Below are positions 35,901-45,161 of a stretch of DNA of 64,000 bases, piece by piece. A program made the translations under genes and the position numbers. The first letter of the stretch is position 1. The number at the start of each line of letters is the position of its first letter. A model generated the notes under the pieces. It had not been told where the DNA came from and made no database searches. It saw only the letters and a program-made list of their open reading frames with translations. Source of the stretch: Micropterus salmoides (Eukaryota > Chordata > Actinopteri > Centrarchiformes > Centrarchidae); contig NW_024043372.1 in NCBI RefSeq assembly GCF_014851395.1, forward strand, positions 20,382,977 through 20,446,976, in the 5' to 3' direction.

Positions 35901-36716
35901 TATAACAGCAGACTTAAAATAGGCTTTAATTAACTATATCAGTCTCTACGACTTTGATAATAATATATTCATTAGCATTTATTTTTGGTGGCTTTTTTAA
36001 ACTCATATAGAATTGTTTTTAAAAAATATGAACACTATGAGGACTTACCTTCAAAAAGAGGGCAGATTGTTCTCCAACATGTTATTCCACCCTGACTGGT
36101 GTACTGGCCCAAAGATGTCTCCAGGAAGAAGAGAGGGATGCCACAGGTGAACAAAAACAAAACATAAGGTATGAAGAAAACCCCTTTAAAATAAAAAGAA
36201 AATATCTTGTTAAAATATTTATATAATTGTATATATACAGACAGATATTATACAGACAATACAAATAATGATTTTTAACAATTAATTTGGCAATCAGAAT
36301 ATCTGGTAATTAATAGTCAGCTTGCTCTTAAACATTATATAGAGGTCAGTTTAACATTGAGAAATCATAGTCACTTTAAATTTTATTTTATTTTTTCACA
36401 GCTGGCATTAGCAAAATGTTGCTCTACAACTTGCTTATTAACTGAATCTTAATCCCTGGCAAGGCAGATTACAACACAGTTTTTTGTGCTGATGTACACC
36501 TGGCGACAACAAAGCTTTACCTCCTCCATTTTTGTAGCAAAGGTATGGAAACCTCCAGACGTTTCCCAAACCAACAATGTGTCCAGCCACTGCCAGAATG
36601 AACTCAATCTTACTTCCCCACTGGTCCCTCTCCCGAGGTTTGGCCTGAGTATGTCCCGGTCTGGTCCCAACATTCATAAGATTGATTTTCACCTGTGAGT
36701 TTAGTCTTTGGTCCAT
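20959..36716 (-). CDS. slc6a13: Na+/Cl- dependent GABA/taurine-type transporter, slc6a13 (GAT2)-like, 14 coding exons
   Basis: Coding exons, in transcript order on the minus strand: 36716-36521, 36183-36049, 25990-25850, 25756-25678, 25600-25468, 25385-25251, 25023-24920, 24806-24682, 24593-24481, 24383-24246, 23955-23853, 23401-23301, 22515-22345 and 21114-20959. They total 1830 nt (609 residues plus stop) with GT/AG introns and matching phases throughout. The product is a twelve-helix plasma-membrane symporter. Visible: TM1 core GLGNVWRFPY (residues 49-58); an extracellular loop 2 cysteine pair and NQT/NGT glycosylation sequons (N166, N174); VKSTGK before TM5; QVWMDAGSQIFYSYG in TM6; GSYNKYNNNSYRDC; YYACSGM in TM8 (444-450); DNIKDMIGYRP near the C-terminus. 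This is the GAT2/GAT3/BGT1/TauT/creatine branch of SLC6; the GAT2 call rests on overall resemblance and on rh2 next door. His46 replaces the Glu usual at that TM1 position in GAT2/GAT3/BGT1. The acceptor-like sequence about 16 bp upstream of the ATG suggests a non-coding 5' exon that I could not place. Confidence 0.95.
22218..22240. repeat. (CA)n microsatellite in the last slc6a13 intron
   Basis: About 11 CA dinucleotides within the intron between coding exons 13 and 14. Confidence 0.9.
26088..26948 (-). mobile_element. Solo LTR, 861 bp, minus orientation, 5-bp target duplication
   Basis: Plus-strand ends are TGTCAGGATCG and GGATCGTGACA, nearly perfect inverted TG...CA termini. The flanks are CTGTA at 26083-26087 and 26949-26953. 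On the minus strand a TATA-like GTATATATG precedes an ATTAAA signal, consistent with LTR order. It lies in slc6a13 intron 2, in the gene's own sense, about 100 bp from coding exon 3. The 127-residue minus-strand open frame inside it is incidental. Confidence 0.85.
27028..27475. repeat. Unclassified AAGTA/TACTT-rich interspersed repeat
   Basis: Contains CTCAAGTAAGTATTTGAATG and GGACTTGTAATGGAGTA, word patterns repeated at 15.3, 44.4 and 53.9 kb. No coding capacity or defined ends. Confidence 0.4.
27650..28374 (+). repeat. Left arm of a giant inverted repeat in slc6a13 intron 2
   Basis: Matches the reverse complement of 33897-35305 over its whole length, with about 90% identity by eye, except for the 668-bp element inserted in the other arm. 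Landmarks are ATGTTATGAGAGCATATTTA, a block of TTTTGCAAGT-like tandem words at about 27830-27920, and AGTTAGCTAACGTTAGC. About 5.5 kb separate the arms. Confidence 0.8.
28481..28669 (+). pseudogene. Degenerate SGNH-hydrolase-like fragment from a transposon
   Basis: One frame shows FIGDSYVQHGGQRSRG from 28481 (GDS block I) and, after an in-frame TGA at 28613, DVLIIHCGGSSM from 28631. The latter resembles the HCGGND block III of SGNH-like proteins abundant in fish repeats. An acceptor-like CTCCTTTAG precedes the first block. Some tyrosine-recombinase retrotransposons of fish carry such a domain, so that origin is possible. It is not a host gene; the Asn-Asp of block III is lost. Confidence 0.4.
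29493..29535 (-). mobile_element. 43-bp 5'-truncated SINE 3' end with 17-bp target duplication
   Basis: The insert is the reverse complement of the 3' end of the SINE at 14423-14765 (ACCCTG-GCAGGATAAGCG type), with GGAT-repeat tail. It is flanked by perfect GACTAATCATCAGTTCC copies at 29476-29492 and 29536-29552, the hallmark of LINE-driven target-primed insertion. Confidence 0.9.
30176..32603 (+). mobile_element. L2-clade LINE copy, broken reverse transcriptase
   Basis: An open frame at 30181-31233 covers the linker and the start of the reverse transcriptase (YQSGFKSAHSTETAL). Frames at 31193-31594 and 31781-32263 continue with LDLSAAFDTVNH, GVPQGSVLGPLLF and the C-terminal ORF2 region. Frame changes at about 31220, 31600 and 31770 break it. 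The palm motif reads CYTGD where active elements have YADD. The 3' end ATAAAAGCGTCTGCCAAATG plus TAAATG repeats is the standard fish L2 terminus. The 5' boundary is approximate. Confidence 0.85.
33216..33864. mobile_element. Fold-back (long inverted repeat) element
   Basis: CATGGGACCTTATTTTGGAA at 33216 recurs in reverse complement ending at 33864. The arms continue inward through GTCAATGGCGAGAGACAAC / GTTGTCTCCTGCCATTGAC and AATTACACATATGAT, for roughly 130-150 bp each. No protein is encoded. The family is unknown. Confidence 0.6.
33897..35305 (-). repeat. Right arm of the giant inverted repeat, split by an hAT-type element
   Basis: Reverse complement of 27650-28374 once the insertion at 34195-34862 is removed. 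The same landmarks appear in reverse order, including GCTAACGTTAGCTAAC, GCAAAACTTT-type words and the TTTTTGATTGCAGTGCGATA end. Confidence 0.8.
34195..34862. mobile_element. Non-autonomous hAT-type element, 668 bp, 8-bp target duplication
   Basis: Inserted in the right arm of the inverted repeat. The left end is TAGTGATGGC and the right end reads TAGTGATTTT in reverse complement. CCATCTAG flanks both sides (34187-34194 and 34863-34870). The left arm near 28058 shows the empty site with a single CTAGATGG, so the boundaries and the 8-bp duplication are seen directly. An 8-bp duplication is typical of hAT transposition. No transposase frame. Confidence 0.85.
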
Positions 36717-39023
36717 TTCGATTTTGGTCCTATGGTAAGAAGTACCAAAGTCAGTACGATTTAAAATGTCTTTTTTTTTTTTAAGGATTTGGACATGTCA
36801 AAACCACATTTTGTGGACAATGATTCTGTGAGAAAAGGATTCGAAGCCGCAGCAGCTGACAAGTTCAGACTGCAACTTACAACAAGGTGTGTCTGCTGGA
36901 TTTGTTTTTCTAAGCCAAATGCACATCTACTTCTGTACTGTAACACTGTAAGGACCCAGATATTTTTTCAAATATAAAAGATCAATCTGATAGTCTGCAC
37001 ATGATCTGATGGAGTTTATAAAACATCAGTTGAGGCATAAACATCATATACTAAAGCAAATTTTAGGATCATGTATATTTCCTTTGGAAAATGAATCAAT
37101 GAATGTGGACCTCAATTTTAATATTTCTGTGTATAGTATGTATATACTACAGTAAGGGGGAAAACTCTAGGTTTATGAATACAAATTTCCATTAATACCT
37201 TCAGGAAAGGCAAAACATTAGCAAAACTTTAAGATAACATACTATAAAATGCAAAGTCAAACCTGAAAGATGCACACTTTACCTTGAGCAATTGGAGTTG
37301 ACAGTTGTTTTCTCACAAACACCAGCCCCTTTGCCAGAATAAGCTGAGTGAAAGGGGTTTCTGAAAGGTGTGGCCACTGAGATTAACATAACCTGTTTCT
37401 ACTACTATAACCCAATAGAACAGGGTACACACACGCACACACAGTGTCAACGTTGGTTTTGTCACTGCACCAAGATAAAAAGAGACACTTGGGGGGGGGT
37501 CTTCTTTATCTTGGGTCTACAGGCTTACGTGCAGTGCATTTGTTTCCCCTCTGAAAAATACATTTGAACTTGCTGAGTCATATAAAGCCATCGTTGTAGC
37601 TGTAGTTAGTTTTTCATGAATCAGTAGTAATATCTGTTTTCTGCTTGGGCTTAACTGCTACAAAACTAAATTGATCAAATGCTTGTTGGTAAAGTCAGAT
37701 ATGTTTATTTTTACAAATGTCTGTTTAAAGCTATACTTTCAACTGAGTTTGAAGGTGACCTTAAATGGGTGTTTCCTCTCTTCGCATTCCTGTCACAATG
37801 CAAAACAAGAGGAAAAAAAGCTTCTAATGAGAGGATAAGATTTCTCACCTTTCTCATGCACAGTAGTATCATTGTAAAGGAACATATTCACAATATAATC
37901 AGTAATGGAGGAAAGGAGTTACAAGTGATAATCAATTTTAATAAATGAAAGGAAACCAAGAACAATACTGGAAGACATGTTCAGTATTATCTATTTAGAC
38001 TTAACCACAGAAAATATTCTCTTAAGTTGAGTGTTTGAACCATCACCCTACCATACAACCAAAACACACCAACACTACATCTTTACATTAATATATATAA
38101 TATAAGTAACTGAGAAGGGGCAATATAGATTATTTTGTTCTGAGAAATTACTTATCTTTGATACATTTCATTACAATGACAAAAAGGTTTAGGAGTTTTA
38201 GACACCACTGCAGAATTTATTGATTATAGTATATACTGAATAAAACCATGTGAAAAGTTGTATGAAATAAAATGTGCACTCGTTTTTCTCTGTTAGGGTT
38301 CAGCTTCACTTAATATGACATCACAAAGTGTTGCGCTTGATGTTTTGATACACAATGTTAATTATTTCTTATACCAAATATTGATCTTGTGAAGCATAAA
38401 ATGTATGTAGAATAATAAATCTCAGTGGCAATTCCCAATTCATTGTTAGTTATACATGTATGTCCAAACAAACAAGTCTAATACTGCATGTCTGTAGGCA
38501 CTAGAGGGAGCCAATGATCAGATGATCTATTTTTCTGAAACAAGTTCATCTTGTCCAGTCAAAAACAAACACACACATAAATATTAATTATTAGGTAGTT
38601 TTATCATTTGATTCTATGTCATTCTTTTATTTTCATCTGTTGTCTTCATTTAACAAAAACTGATCTAGTAAAATGATACTTGATTACACATCCACATCTA
38701 AGCATTCATCCATTTGTAGTACCAGCGCACCACAAAAATGTTTTTAGTTGACAGGTGATGTTTAACCTTAGTGTGTGTTTGAGTCAATAAGACCCATTTT
38801 CAGTACTCACTAAAAGAAAAAATGGAGAAATTGGAGAAACACAACAAATAGCTCTGTGTGTGTGGCTTCTTATCACAATTGATAAGTATGGCAAGTAGAT
38901 AATCTTAGGGCCTCTGGGTTACAGTAACCCTTAAACACAATGTAAAAACAAAAAAAAATACGACTGATGGGATAATTCCGTAGAGGCTGTGTTTCCATGA
39001 AGTTCCTAAACGTGACCGGTGGC
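36717..39023. other. Upstream side of slc6a13, no further gene recognised
   Basis: A non-coding first exon and promoter of the transporter are expected here, but no site could be assigned. No other coding exon is supported. Confidence 0.45.
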
Positions 39024-39028
39024 CGCTC

Positions 39029-40148
39029 TGTCACGAGGCCCCGGCTGTGAGCTTGTGAGTGTTGTGGATGTTTGTCTGGAGTGCGTGTGGTGAGCGTGTT
39101 GATTTTGTTTGTCTCTAATTGTCTCTCTCCAGTCTGGGAGCTGGGGGAGTGTCTGCTGCGAGCTCTGCACTCACCTGAGACTCATCCTCAATCAGCGCAC
39201 CTGACCTGTAGTCCACTGTCCATGTATCATTGGGGAGAGTGGAACTGAGAGAAAGAATTAAAGAGGGCTTAATAAAAGAATGGCAGAGAGGGTGGGAAAA
39301 CGAAATTAGAGGCAGACACTACTTTTCTATACAACCCAAAGTTAGGAAGAGATGTTTATGTAACATTTTGTCCCGCAGGGACTCAGTTAAAATGTGCAGA
39401 TTGAGGTTGGGGCACTGTGGATTAAATTATTCTTTGTGCATTGTAGGGAAGCATGTTTCAGGCTTGTGTGAATGTGGGAGTCTTGAGACAATAGGGCATG
39501 TTTTCCTGGAATGCAGAAAGTATAGGGCAGAAAGAAATGTACTCGTTAATAAACTGTCAGGACTTGGAGTTGAGGCTTTTTCTGTTTTCTGTTTGTTTGG
39601 GCACAGTGACGAGCATAAACTGATCTCCAAGGCAGTCCTTCAATTCTTGCATGACACAGAACTGTATGTAAGAATTTAGTTCAAACTTTGACCTGTGGAG
39701 GGTAGTAATACGCTCATAAGCGTCTACACTGCCGGAATCTTACAAGAAGAAGAAGACCTGTAGTCCACAATCAGTCACTGCCTAAATAGGAGGCTCAGAC
39801 ATCCAGGATCGTTGAATCTCCACGCGTATGTTGCGGCAGCCCCAGCCAACCTTAGACTATGTCTTGCCTCGTGAATATCGTTTGCATCAGTCTAAACTTT
39901 GTCTCTCTCTGTCTCAGAAGACCTCTCCCGCCTCAGCAAACCGCCAGCCTGTAAGCTATCGGTTATGCCCGCAGTCTGGACACTTCCCCGCTCCCAGTCC
40001 GCCATCTACAACCTCGGATTTCCCCCCAATCGTGGATCTGGAAAGGAGCCTCTGCCCCGAACCTCTGACTTCCCCTGCTCATTCTCTGTTGAATAAACTG
40101 TCTTGACTCAGATCTGCTTTGGGGTCTTCTCTGTCTGAAAACCTGACA
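39029..40148 (+). mobile_element. Solo LTR (about 569 bp) interrupted by a LINE fragment, 5-bp target duplication
   Basis: Begins TGTCACGAGG and ends AAAACCTGACA. The flanks are CGCTC at 39024-39028 and 40149-40153. AATAAA at 40092-40097 lies about 50 bp before the 3' end, fixing + orientation. Removing the LINE insert at 39218-39755 and one copy of its duplication leaves about 569 bp. No internal retroelement genes. Confidence 0.85.
39218..39755 (+). mobile_element. 3' fragment of a LINE with RNase H-type C-terminus, nested in the solo LTR
   Basis: An open frame at 39230-39679 encodes RLRLGHCGLNYSL, then CECGSLETIGHVFLECRKY, the Cys-Cys-His-Cys block found at the C-terminus of LINEs of the I/Jockey/Tx1 kind. 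The fragment ends in GAA repeats. It is flanked by ACCTGTAGTCCAC at 39205-39217 and 39756-39768, a 13-bp target duplication. The clade is not certain; an I/Nimb element is my best guess. Confidence 0.8.
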
Positions 40149-40153
40149 CGCTC

Positions 40154-41385
40154 AGGCCTTAAGGACTTTAGGAAGGGCTGCTACTCTCTCCATGTGTAAC
40201 ATATCCACGTGGTGTAAAGTCCCAAACCCACTTTTTTTAGGCATCATCGTGGTAATGTGATGTTGTAAAGTGTGTTGCTGCCCAATTATACCATTTTGGG
40301 CCCTTGCAGCCTCTCATACTCAAGCATTTACCAGGTGACTACAGTAAGTAGGCTATGTGAGGGTTCAGGGCTTGGGGTTTAAGGTGGAGATTGGGATTGG
40401 GTCTAAAAGCTTTGTGATGGCAGACAGAAATGGTTGTTCATATCTTTTCAAATATCTTTTTATTTTTTTTTATTTTTTAAGAGCCCATTAAGTGTGTTTT
40501 TTTGTATTGTTTTGTTTTTTTTATTCCTTCTAGTGGTCAATTTTTGTATAGGCAGTATTGATTTATTCCAAGTGTCTAGAATGGTTCCAGCAAACTTGTG
40601 CCAGTATGCAGAATGCAGGAATAATGGTCTCTGAAGACCCAAAACTCCCAACAAATGCTTTGTCCAGAGAGTGGACGGACAAATTTTGAATTGAAAGTTC
40701 AATAAGTGCATGATGTTTCCTAATTCAATTAATAATCGTGTTAAATAATCGTGATCCCAATATTGACCAAAATTACAGTGATTTTTGCCATAATCAAGCA
40801 GCCCTACACCACATCAGCCTTAAGTTAAATTTAACAATTACAAGTAGGCCTATGTGGAACTCAGTTTGATGAGTCAACAAGGTCGGCCTCACTGTGTAAG
40901 AGGTTGTCAAAGATGATTCATTAACAACCAGCGTAATGATTTCTCTAACATCTTGTACCTACTACGCCCCATGAAGTTCCTCTGTCAGATATTAGCACTG
41001 AACTTAAGACAGGTATTTTGAAATGAAAAGGGCTGATACAAAGTCAGAGAGCAACCCACAAGATTTTCAATCTACTTCAGAGGAAAACAAATGGTGAGTA
41101 CATATCTGATTACCCTTAGCAGTTAGATCTTACTGCAGAAGTGTTTTTTCAAACCACTAACAACCTCACTTGGCTTACATATGTAAATTTACTAGCTGTG
41201 TCCAGAGCATTGTCATTGTCACATGTTATGTGATCAATTGAGCAAATTCCAACCTTTAATGAAGACCGTGAGATGTGGTTGAAAAGCTAGTAAGTGGACC
41301 TTGAGTTAATTTTTTTGTAAAACAGATTATACAAAGTTTACAATGTAGATTGTAATTTCAGAGAAAAAAGACAAATGGTTTACAG
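40154..41385. other. Non-coding stretch, no gene recognised
   Basis: AT-rich; T-rich runs near 40440-40530 give spurious hydrophobic open frames. No defined repeat. Confidence 0.5.
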
Positions 41386-41520
41386 CAGGGGTGGCCAAAC
41401 GTTTTTTTGAATGTGGGCCATATACAGAAAAACATAAGAAGTCACACGCCAAATTCTGAAATTTCCAGGATTCACTCGCTATTTTCAGTCTTTTTGGTTC
41501 TGCCATGTTTTTTCACTGCC
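41386..41520. mobile_element. hAT-like terminal fragment
   Basis: CAGGGGTGGCCAAAC at 41386 matches the common terminus of hAT (Charlie-like) elements, followed by GAATGTGGGCCA text typical of these. It stops where a Tc1 end begins; the other terminus is not visible. Confidence 0.45.
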
Positions 41521-41541
41521 TGCCACTGTGGCAGGCAAGTA

Positions 41542-41905
41542 CAGTGGGTACGGAAAGTATTCAGACCCCTTTAAATTTTTCACTCTTTGTTTCATTGCAG
41601 CCATTTTCCAAAAATCAAAAAAGTTCATTTTATTTCTCAGTAATGTACACTCAGCACCCCATCTTGACAGAAAAAAACAGAAATGTAGAAATTTTTGCAA
41701 ATTTATTAAAAAAGAAAAACTGAAATATCACATGTAAGTATTCAGACCCTTTGCCGTGACACTCATATTTAACTCAGGTGCTGTCTATTTCTTCTGATCA
41801 TCCTTGAGATGGTTCTACACCTTCATTTGAGTCCAGCTGTGTTTGATTATACTGATTGGACTTGATTCGGAAAGTGCCTGTAAATGAAGCCTATGTTCTA
41901 CCCTA
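41542..41905 (+). mobile_element. Tc1/mariner terminal fragment
   Basis: After a TA dinucleotide the sequence starts CAGTGGGTACGGAAAGTATT and continues with the AAGTATTCAGACCC text characteristic of fish Tc1 ends. It lacks a transposase frame and the opposite end; the right boundary is approximate. Confidence 0.6.
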
Positions 41906-43068
41906 TCAAAGGATTAAATACATGCTGCTCATGTTTTCAGTGTTTTATTTTAATACAGCCAATGTGTTCACTACAAATGTAATAGATGGCTATTGTTATA
42001 GGTTTTTGATGTGTTAGACTATATTGCAAGTAGCCTACGGCAGTCTGTTTACCCTAAATCCCACCTTACCTGCTGATATTTCAGTCATGAGATTCAGTAA
42101 AGGGCTAGATAACACTTTACAAATTACAATTGGTTTCTATGCTAATTAGTTTAAGCTTCCAAATGTTTATTACAATGGGCTACTGTCAAAAATCACTGGG
42201 GTCAACTGGCAGAAGTAGAGTGAAAATGATTTCAGCTGTATTTTCTGTTTTCTTCTAACCTCTATGGCACTACTGTCCTCCACTGCAGCTTCAGCAGCCA
42301 AATTTCCCACAAAATCCTGCTTGTGCTTAGATTAGATAGATTAGATTTTTCTACTTCTGCTCAAACTGTTTGCTTGCCCTCAGATGTATTGTTGCTTGCA
42401 CAGATTTCCTGCCTCCAGCTTCAGTCCTTCTCCTTGTGCTCAGGCTGTTTCTGTGAGAGGGCAGCATTTTGAGGGAAAGTGTTACTATATCTGAACACTC
42501 TTGAAGAAAGATTAAATACATCTTGATAATACTAATATCTGTGTGTTATGTGATAATAATAATAACTTGTTCACAACTTGTTTCCACTGTCAACAAGGAA
42601 AACAATTGTTCATAAACAAATGATTATAGCTATAGAAGGAAATATACAGTACATCCAATACAGCAAATGCTAACAAAATAATAATGTACTTACTATCAGT
42701 ACAATAAGTGAGAAAAAACAATATGCTAAACTGAATACACTCATCAGAGCACCAGATGATATTGTGACTTTGACTGCATAAATGTGTGGTATTTCACACA
42801 CATGTTGAAATCGCCAACGTTGAATGTAACATTCCGCTGTGTTGTGGATGTTGGACCTCAGGGTGTCTGTGTGGGACAGAGACTGACACAGAGGGAGGGA
42901 GAGAAAGGATCATTTGGGTCACCAGCTGTGCCTTTGAGTCAGTAAAAAGAATTTTGTTGCTGTGGGAATGGTTCCCGTCTCTAGTATTAAGTGACTTCAG
43001 GACAAGCAGTTTTATACATGTTTCTCAAACCTTTTAGTTTTATTATAAATATATAAAGTTATCATACT
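41906..43068. other. Non-coding stretch, no gene recognised
   Basis: No coding exon or classified repeat found. Confidence 0.5.
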
Positions 43069-43110
43069 ATCTATCTATCTATCTATATATATATATATAT
43101 ATATCTATCT
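43069..43110. repeat. (ATCT)n / (AT)n compound microsatellite
   Basis: ATCT repeats, then about ten AT units, then ATCT again. Confidence 0.9.
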
Positions 43111-43481
43111 TCAATTAGTAATTTTTTCTTCTTCAGTACTGTCTTTTTATAAATACTCTATACTCCACATTTGTATTTTTATTTGTTAATGATTCCTGAT
43201 TTGGTCTCTGGAGTGTCCCCCCTTTTTATTATCATGAAACAGAGATCAATTGCTGCATTAGAATTTTAAGGACTAAATAAGGTTTAAGTTTTTATAAACC
43301 TGCTCTGTCCTCGGCTGGTGTTTTAACTAAAGCCCCCATTTGTAAGATTAGAAAATTTCTATTTTAGGGGACTCACAGTGGTAGTCAAAAATGCTGTGAG
43401 CGACAGATAGAAATTCATGACCCTACCCTCCTCCATCCCCCCTCAGAGAAAAAGCAAAAAATATGTTCTCCAAAGATCGCC

Positions 43482-44073
43482 TGTCACGGGTGGGGGTGCT
43501 GAGTGCAGACTGGGGTGAGGACCCAAACACAGACAATGGCAAGGCGAGAGGAGGATGCAGTTCAAACAAAAAGACTTTATTAACTCAAACTCAACTGAAA
43601 CAGGCTTACGTGCAGCTCAGGGCAAAGGCCCAAACAAAGGTAATCCAGAACAGGGAAAACAGAGCACAAGGCGGAACACTCAACAAGACGCACACACAAG
43701 GACGTGACAAAGACTAAAGACACAAGCAGGCATAGATATACACAGGGACTAACGAGCAGGGCGGGAGCAACACAGGTGAGATACATCAGGTAATCAAACA
43801 AAGCTAGACAAGGACACCAGGTACAGAGGGTTACCAAAATAAAACGGGAAGTAAGGTTCACAGGAACACACAAGGCTAAACAGAACACAAGACCAGGAGT
43901 AAACACTAAAGACCTGAACTAATGTACAGGACTAAGAACTAAGACACGAGACACGACAGATACTAAGTAACTTAAGGATGCAGATGAATAATAATGAACA
44001 AGGCTACACAGAATACACAGACCCAAAAACAGATTTAAACAGGAAACATGAACACAAAACCACATTCCTAACA
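43482..44073 (-). mobile_element. Solo LTR, 592 bp, minus orientation, 5-bp target duplication
   Basis: Begins TGTCACGGGTGGGGG and ends CATTCCTAACA on the plus strand. The flanks are TCGCC at 43477-43481 and 44074-44078. On the minus strand an AATAAA signal (43576-43581) lies about 95 bp before the end. No internal region. Confidence 0.8.
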
Positions 44074-44344
44074 TCGCCATTATCAGACATACGTAAAATG
44101 TTGACAGGACACCTTGAACTGCAAACAGGGTAATTTATTAGTCTTTTTATTATGAATTTTAAAGATACGAAGGTTCATATGTAAAATTTTCCGGTTTTTG
44201 TGTATGACATCATCCCTGTGCAAAGTCTATGAAGGCCGAGTAATAAGAGAGTAAGTTTAACTTTCATTCCCTTTCAAGTAGGAATTATTTTGATAAATTG
44301 GCCACACATTCAAAATCTAAAGGATTAACTTAACTTAAGTTTGT

Positions 44345-44640
44345 TTGTTGCAATGGTAGTTAGATTACTGAAAATCTTTACTCAAGTAAAAGTACAATTA
44401 CTACCAGTAAAAACTACTAAAGTAAAAATTTGCATTTGACAAACCTACTCAAGGAAAAGTATGAAATAACTTGGTCAATAAACTACTCATAGTAATAGTA
44501 ATAGTTGTTTTTTAATATTGTTGATAATATTGAGTGTGCAAGTCCTAGTCAAGTCTTTGGTTAAGAGTCTGAGTGAAGTCTTAAGTCTCCTTTTGGAATA
44601 ATAAAAGTTTCAGCCGCTGTGGAACAGGTTAGAAATAACC
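44345..44640. repeat. Unclassified AAGTAAAAGTA-type repeat ending in a 69-bp block shared with 53.9 kb
   Basis: Starts with CTCAAGTAAAAGTACAATTA text like 27028-27475. Its last 69 bp (44572-44640) recur at 53924-53992 with a single mismatch. Confidence 0.5.
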
Positions 44641-45161
44641 ACAGTGCAACATGGTGATTTCTAGGGAATGCACTTCACTTTTAATGTTGATTATCTATAA
44701 TTTAGTTATTTTGGTTTAATACAATTATTTTACTTATTATTCTTTTTTAATTTGCATGATTGTGTAGATAAGATCACATTAAAATATCATACTTAAAGCC
44801 TACTATTGTTGCCTTCATCTATCTTGATATGGCATATAGCCAACCAAACTGGCTTTGATGTGAAGGGCGCTGCATATGATTTGTCTTCTCCAATAGTCCA
44901 GGCACCCGATAAAATACGATTATTCCTAAAGCATGTATGAACATAATTTTTACAATGTAAATAATTATTGTGGCAATAATAGGGGAGCAGTCCATTGTTG
45001 AATGAAGTAGGGTAAACTTTTATATAAACGTAGACCTGCATGTCCACCCATATTTACTATGTCCCTATGCTTCTCATAAAGGGTTGTTTCCTGAATAAAT
45101 AACAGCTGGTTAGCCTACTGAGTGAAATCCAAGATCAGATTCACCGGCACCATTTGATTGA

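Noticed and set aside
39828..40106. 92-codon proline/serine-rich open frame
   Set aside because: It is inside the solo LTR at 39029-40148 and has no domain.
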